From NCBI GenBank assembly GCA_947565475.1, contig CANOGI010000019.1, positions 1 through 14,843 of the forward strand: a DNA stretch of 14,843 nt. Reading direction: 5' to 3'. The stretch is from an uncultured Eubacteriaceae bacterium. Its GTDB lineage: Bacteria > Bacillota > Clostridia > Lachnospirales > CAG-274. Made by a program: the position numbers and the translations under genes. Shown one piece after another: positions 13,558 through 14,843 of the stretch. How positions within the stretch are numbered: position 1 is the first letter of the stretch; the number at the start of each line of letters is the position of its first letter. Under the pieces are notes generated by a model that worked only from the letters and a program-made list of their open reading frames with translations, did no database searches and was not told where the DNA came from.

Positions 13558-14583
13558 ATGAGAGATAAGCTTAAAAAAATTAAAGAGCTTGCGGTTGAGA
13601 ATTTAAAAGGTGTAAACGACTTAAAGAACCTTGATGATTTGAGAGTTAAGTTTTTGGGCAAAAAAGGAGAGCTTACACAGATTTTAAAAGGTATGGGGGC
13701 TCTTTCAAAAGAGGAAAGACCGATTGTAGGGCAACTCGCTAACGAGGTGAGAGAAGAGATAGAGGCAAAACTTGAGGAGGCCAAAAAAGGACTGCTTTCA
13801 AAGGCGATGGAAATTAAACTTAAAGCCGAAACAATAGATGTTACTATGCCGGGAAAGGCGAGGACGCTCGGACACAGACATCCTATGAATCAAGTTATTG
13901 ACAACATCAAAAATATTTTTATCGGTATGGGTTATGAAATCGCGGAGGGCCCTGAGATTGAGCTTGCTCATTATAATTTTGAGGCTTTGAATATACCTAA
14001 AGACCACCCTGCCAGAGATGAGCAGGATACTTTTTATATTGACGGAAAAGGCGATTTCCTTTTGAGGACCCAGACATCTCCAATTCAGGTGCGTGTTATG
14101 GAAAACAAAAAGCCTCCTATAAGAATTATAGCTCCGGGAAGAGTATACCGCTCGGACGAGGTGGACGCCACTCATTCGCCTATTTTTCACCAGCTTGAGG
14201 GGCTTGTTATTGACAAGGGAATAACTATGGGAGACTTAAAAGGAGCTTTGGCTGTATTCGCTAAAGAATTGTTTGGAGAGGATACGCAGGTAAGATTTAG
14301 ACCACATCATTTTCCTTTTACAGAGCCGAGTGCCGAGATGGACGCCTCTTGTTTTGCCTGCGGTGGAAAAGGCTGCCGTGTGTGTAAGGACAGTGGCTTT
14401 ATTGAGGTTTTGGGCTGCGGAATGGTTCATCCCAAAGTACTTGAAATGGCGGGGATAGACCCGAATGTATACAGCGGATTTGCTTTTGGAATGGGACTTG
14501 AGCGTGTCGCTATGCAAAAATACGCTATTTCGGATTTACGTCTGCTTTTTGAGAACGATGTTAAATTTTTGAAACAATTTTGA
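13558..14583 (+). CDS. pheS: Phenylalanine-tRNA ligase alpha subunit
   Basis: PheS is the catalytic subunit of the alpha2-beta2 enzyme that charges tRNA-Phe in the cytoplasm. The full length of 341 residues is typical. The N-terminal ~90 residues form a charged helical coiled coil (tRNA contact). The class II motifs are present: motif 1 region around GHRHPMNQV, motif 2 GRVYRSDEVDATHSPIFHQLEG (14140-14205) and motif 3 GFAFGMGLERVAM (14476-14514). CFACGGKGCRVC, next to GCGMVHP, is a Cys-rich insert common in Firmicutes PheS. AAAGGAG lies nine bases before the ATG. Expression is under the T-box leader upstream. Unusually, pheT does not follow closely: a terminator and a repeat come next. Confidence 0.98.
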   Translation: MRDKLKKIKELAVENLKGVNDLKNLDDLRVKFLGKKGELTQILKGMGALSKEERPIVGQLANEVREEIEAKLEEAKKGLLSKAMEIKLKAETIDVTMPGKARTLGHRHPMNQVIDNIKNIFIGMGYEIAEGPEIELAHYNFEALNIPKDHPARDEQDTFYIDGKGDFLLRTQTSPIQVRVMENKKPPIRIIAPGRVYRSDEVDATHSPIFHQLEGLVIDKGITMGDLKGALAVFAKELFGEDTQVRFRPHHFPFTEPSAEMDASCFACGGKGCRVCKDSGFIEVLGCGMVHPKVLEMAGIDPNVYSGFAFGMGLERVAMQKYAISDLRLLFENDVKFLKQF

Positions 14584-14631
14584 TAATTTTTAGATATAAC
14601 ATAGAGCGTATCTGAAAACTGGAATGTGTAC

Positions 14632-14693
14632 AAAAATTATAGAAAGATAAAATAAACTTGAAATGTGTTTATTTTATCTCTCATAATTTTTTT
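14632..14693 (+). terminator. Strong intrinsic terminator after pheS
   Basis: A 13-bp core, AGATAAAATAAAC (14645-14657) with GTTTATTTTATCT (14667-14679), is extended by AAAATTAT and ATAATTTT with a bulged A and one A/C mismatch. A run of seven T ends at 14693. Confidence 0.85.
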
Positions 14694-14726
14694 GATACTT
14701 TCAATTTATAAATTGGCGTATGATTT

Positions 14727-14843
14727 TTTAACCTACAGAGAAAGTTCCCGGTGGTACTTACTCTTGTATTCAGGGGGAGCAAGCTCACTTTGAATACAAA
14801 GGCGAATACTTTCGCCGTCGGTTATGAGAATTTTTGTTATACA
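14727..14843 (+). repeat. Family 1 structured intergenic repeat, copy D (cut by window end)
   Basis: It starts TTTAACCTACAG. Hairpin 1 is shortened to AAGT/ACTT. Hairpin 2 pairs 14764-14780 with 14783-14799, but the GTAA loop of copy A is reduced. Hairpin 3 (GGCGAA-TACT-TTCGCC) is identical to copy A. Hairpin 4 begins with GGTTAT, GA and GAATTTTT (14820-14835); its 3' half lies beyond the window. Confidence 0.7.

Overview
The window looks like chromosomal DNA of an anaerobic, low-GC Clostridia (Bacillota). Supporting signs are two [FeFe]-hydrogenase-type proteins, SpoIIE-family phosphatase, AGGAGG-type ribosome binding sites, TTGACA/TATAAT promoters, a T-box leader upstream of pheS, and an HPr-like protein of a type I associate with clostridia. 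The species cannot be fixed from the sequence alone.

Layout. (1) Positions 1-5202 hold a plus-strand redox or hydrogen cluster. It starts with a 5'-truncated PAS-containing, putatively sensory [FeFe] hydrogenase, followed by an overlapping SpoIIE/PP2C phosphatase, an APH-fold kinase-like protein, and, after a short gap, a ferredoxin-domain [FeFe] hydrogenase of the group B type. A sensor, phosphatase and kinase next to a probable catalytic enzyme suggests a signalling unit that tunes hydrogen metabolism; this is inferred from gene order. (2) Positions 5203-6165 are a repeat-dense intergenic region. (3) Positions 6166-8900 hold a membrane-anchored MORN-repeat protein, murG, and a convergent divergent-polysaccharide-deacetylase (YibQ-like) gene; murG and the deacetylase share a bidirectional terminator. 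(4) Positions 8901-9809 are non-coding with a MITE-like element, a hairpin and a promoter. (5) An HPr-like protein without the active-site histidine converges on a DUF368/PopT-type polyprenyl-phosphate translocase, with a perfect 25-bp bidirectional terminator between them. (6) A secreted SH3b-SH3b-NlpC/P60 cell-wall hydrolase with a consensus promoter and terminator follows. (7) A promoter and Phe T-box leader control pheS, which ends at a strong terminator instead of running into pheT. Several genes (murG, deacetylase, PopT-like, NlpC/P60) concern the cell envelope.

The most unusual content is between the genes. One repeat family (family 1, about 150 nt) appears in at least four copies, all on the plus strand. 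It has a recurring order of hairpins and a 3' hairpin with opposed GA/GA dinucleotides that is kept while its stem bases change in pairs. A second family (family 2) has long imperfect terminal inverted repeats and appears in opposite orientations at 5702-5926 and 8980-9190, with solitary arms elsewhere. I do not recognise either as a named element.
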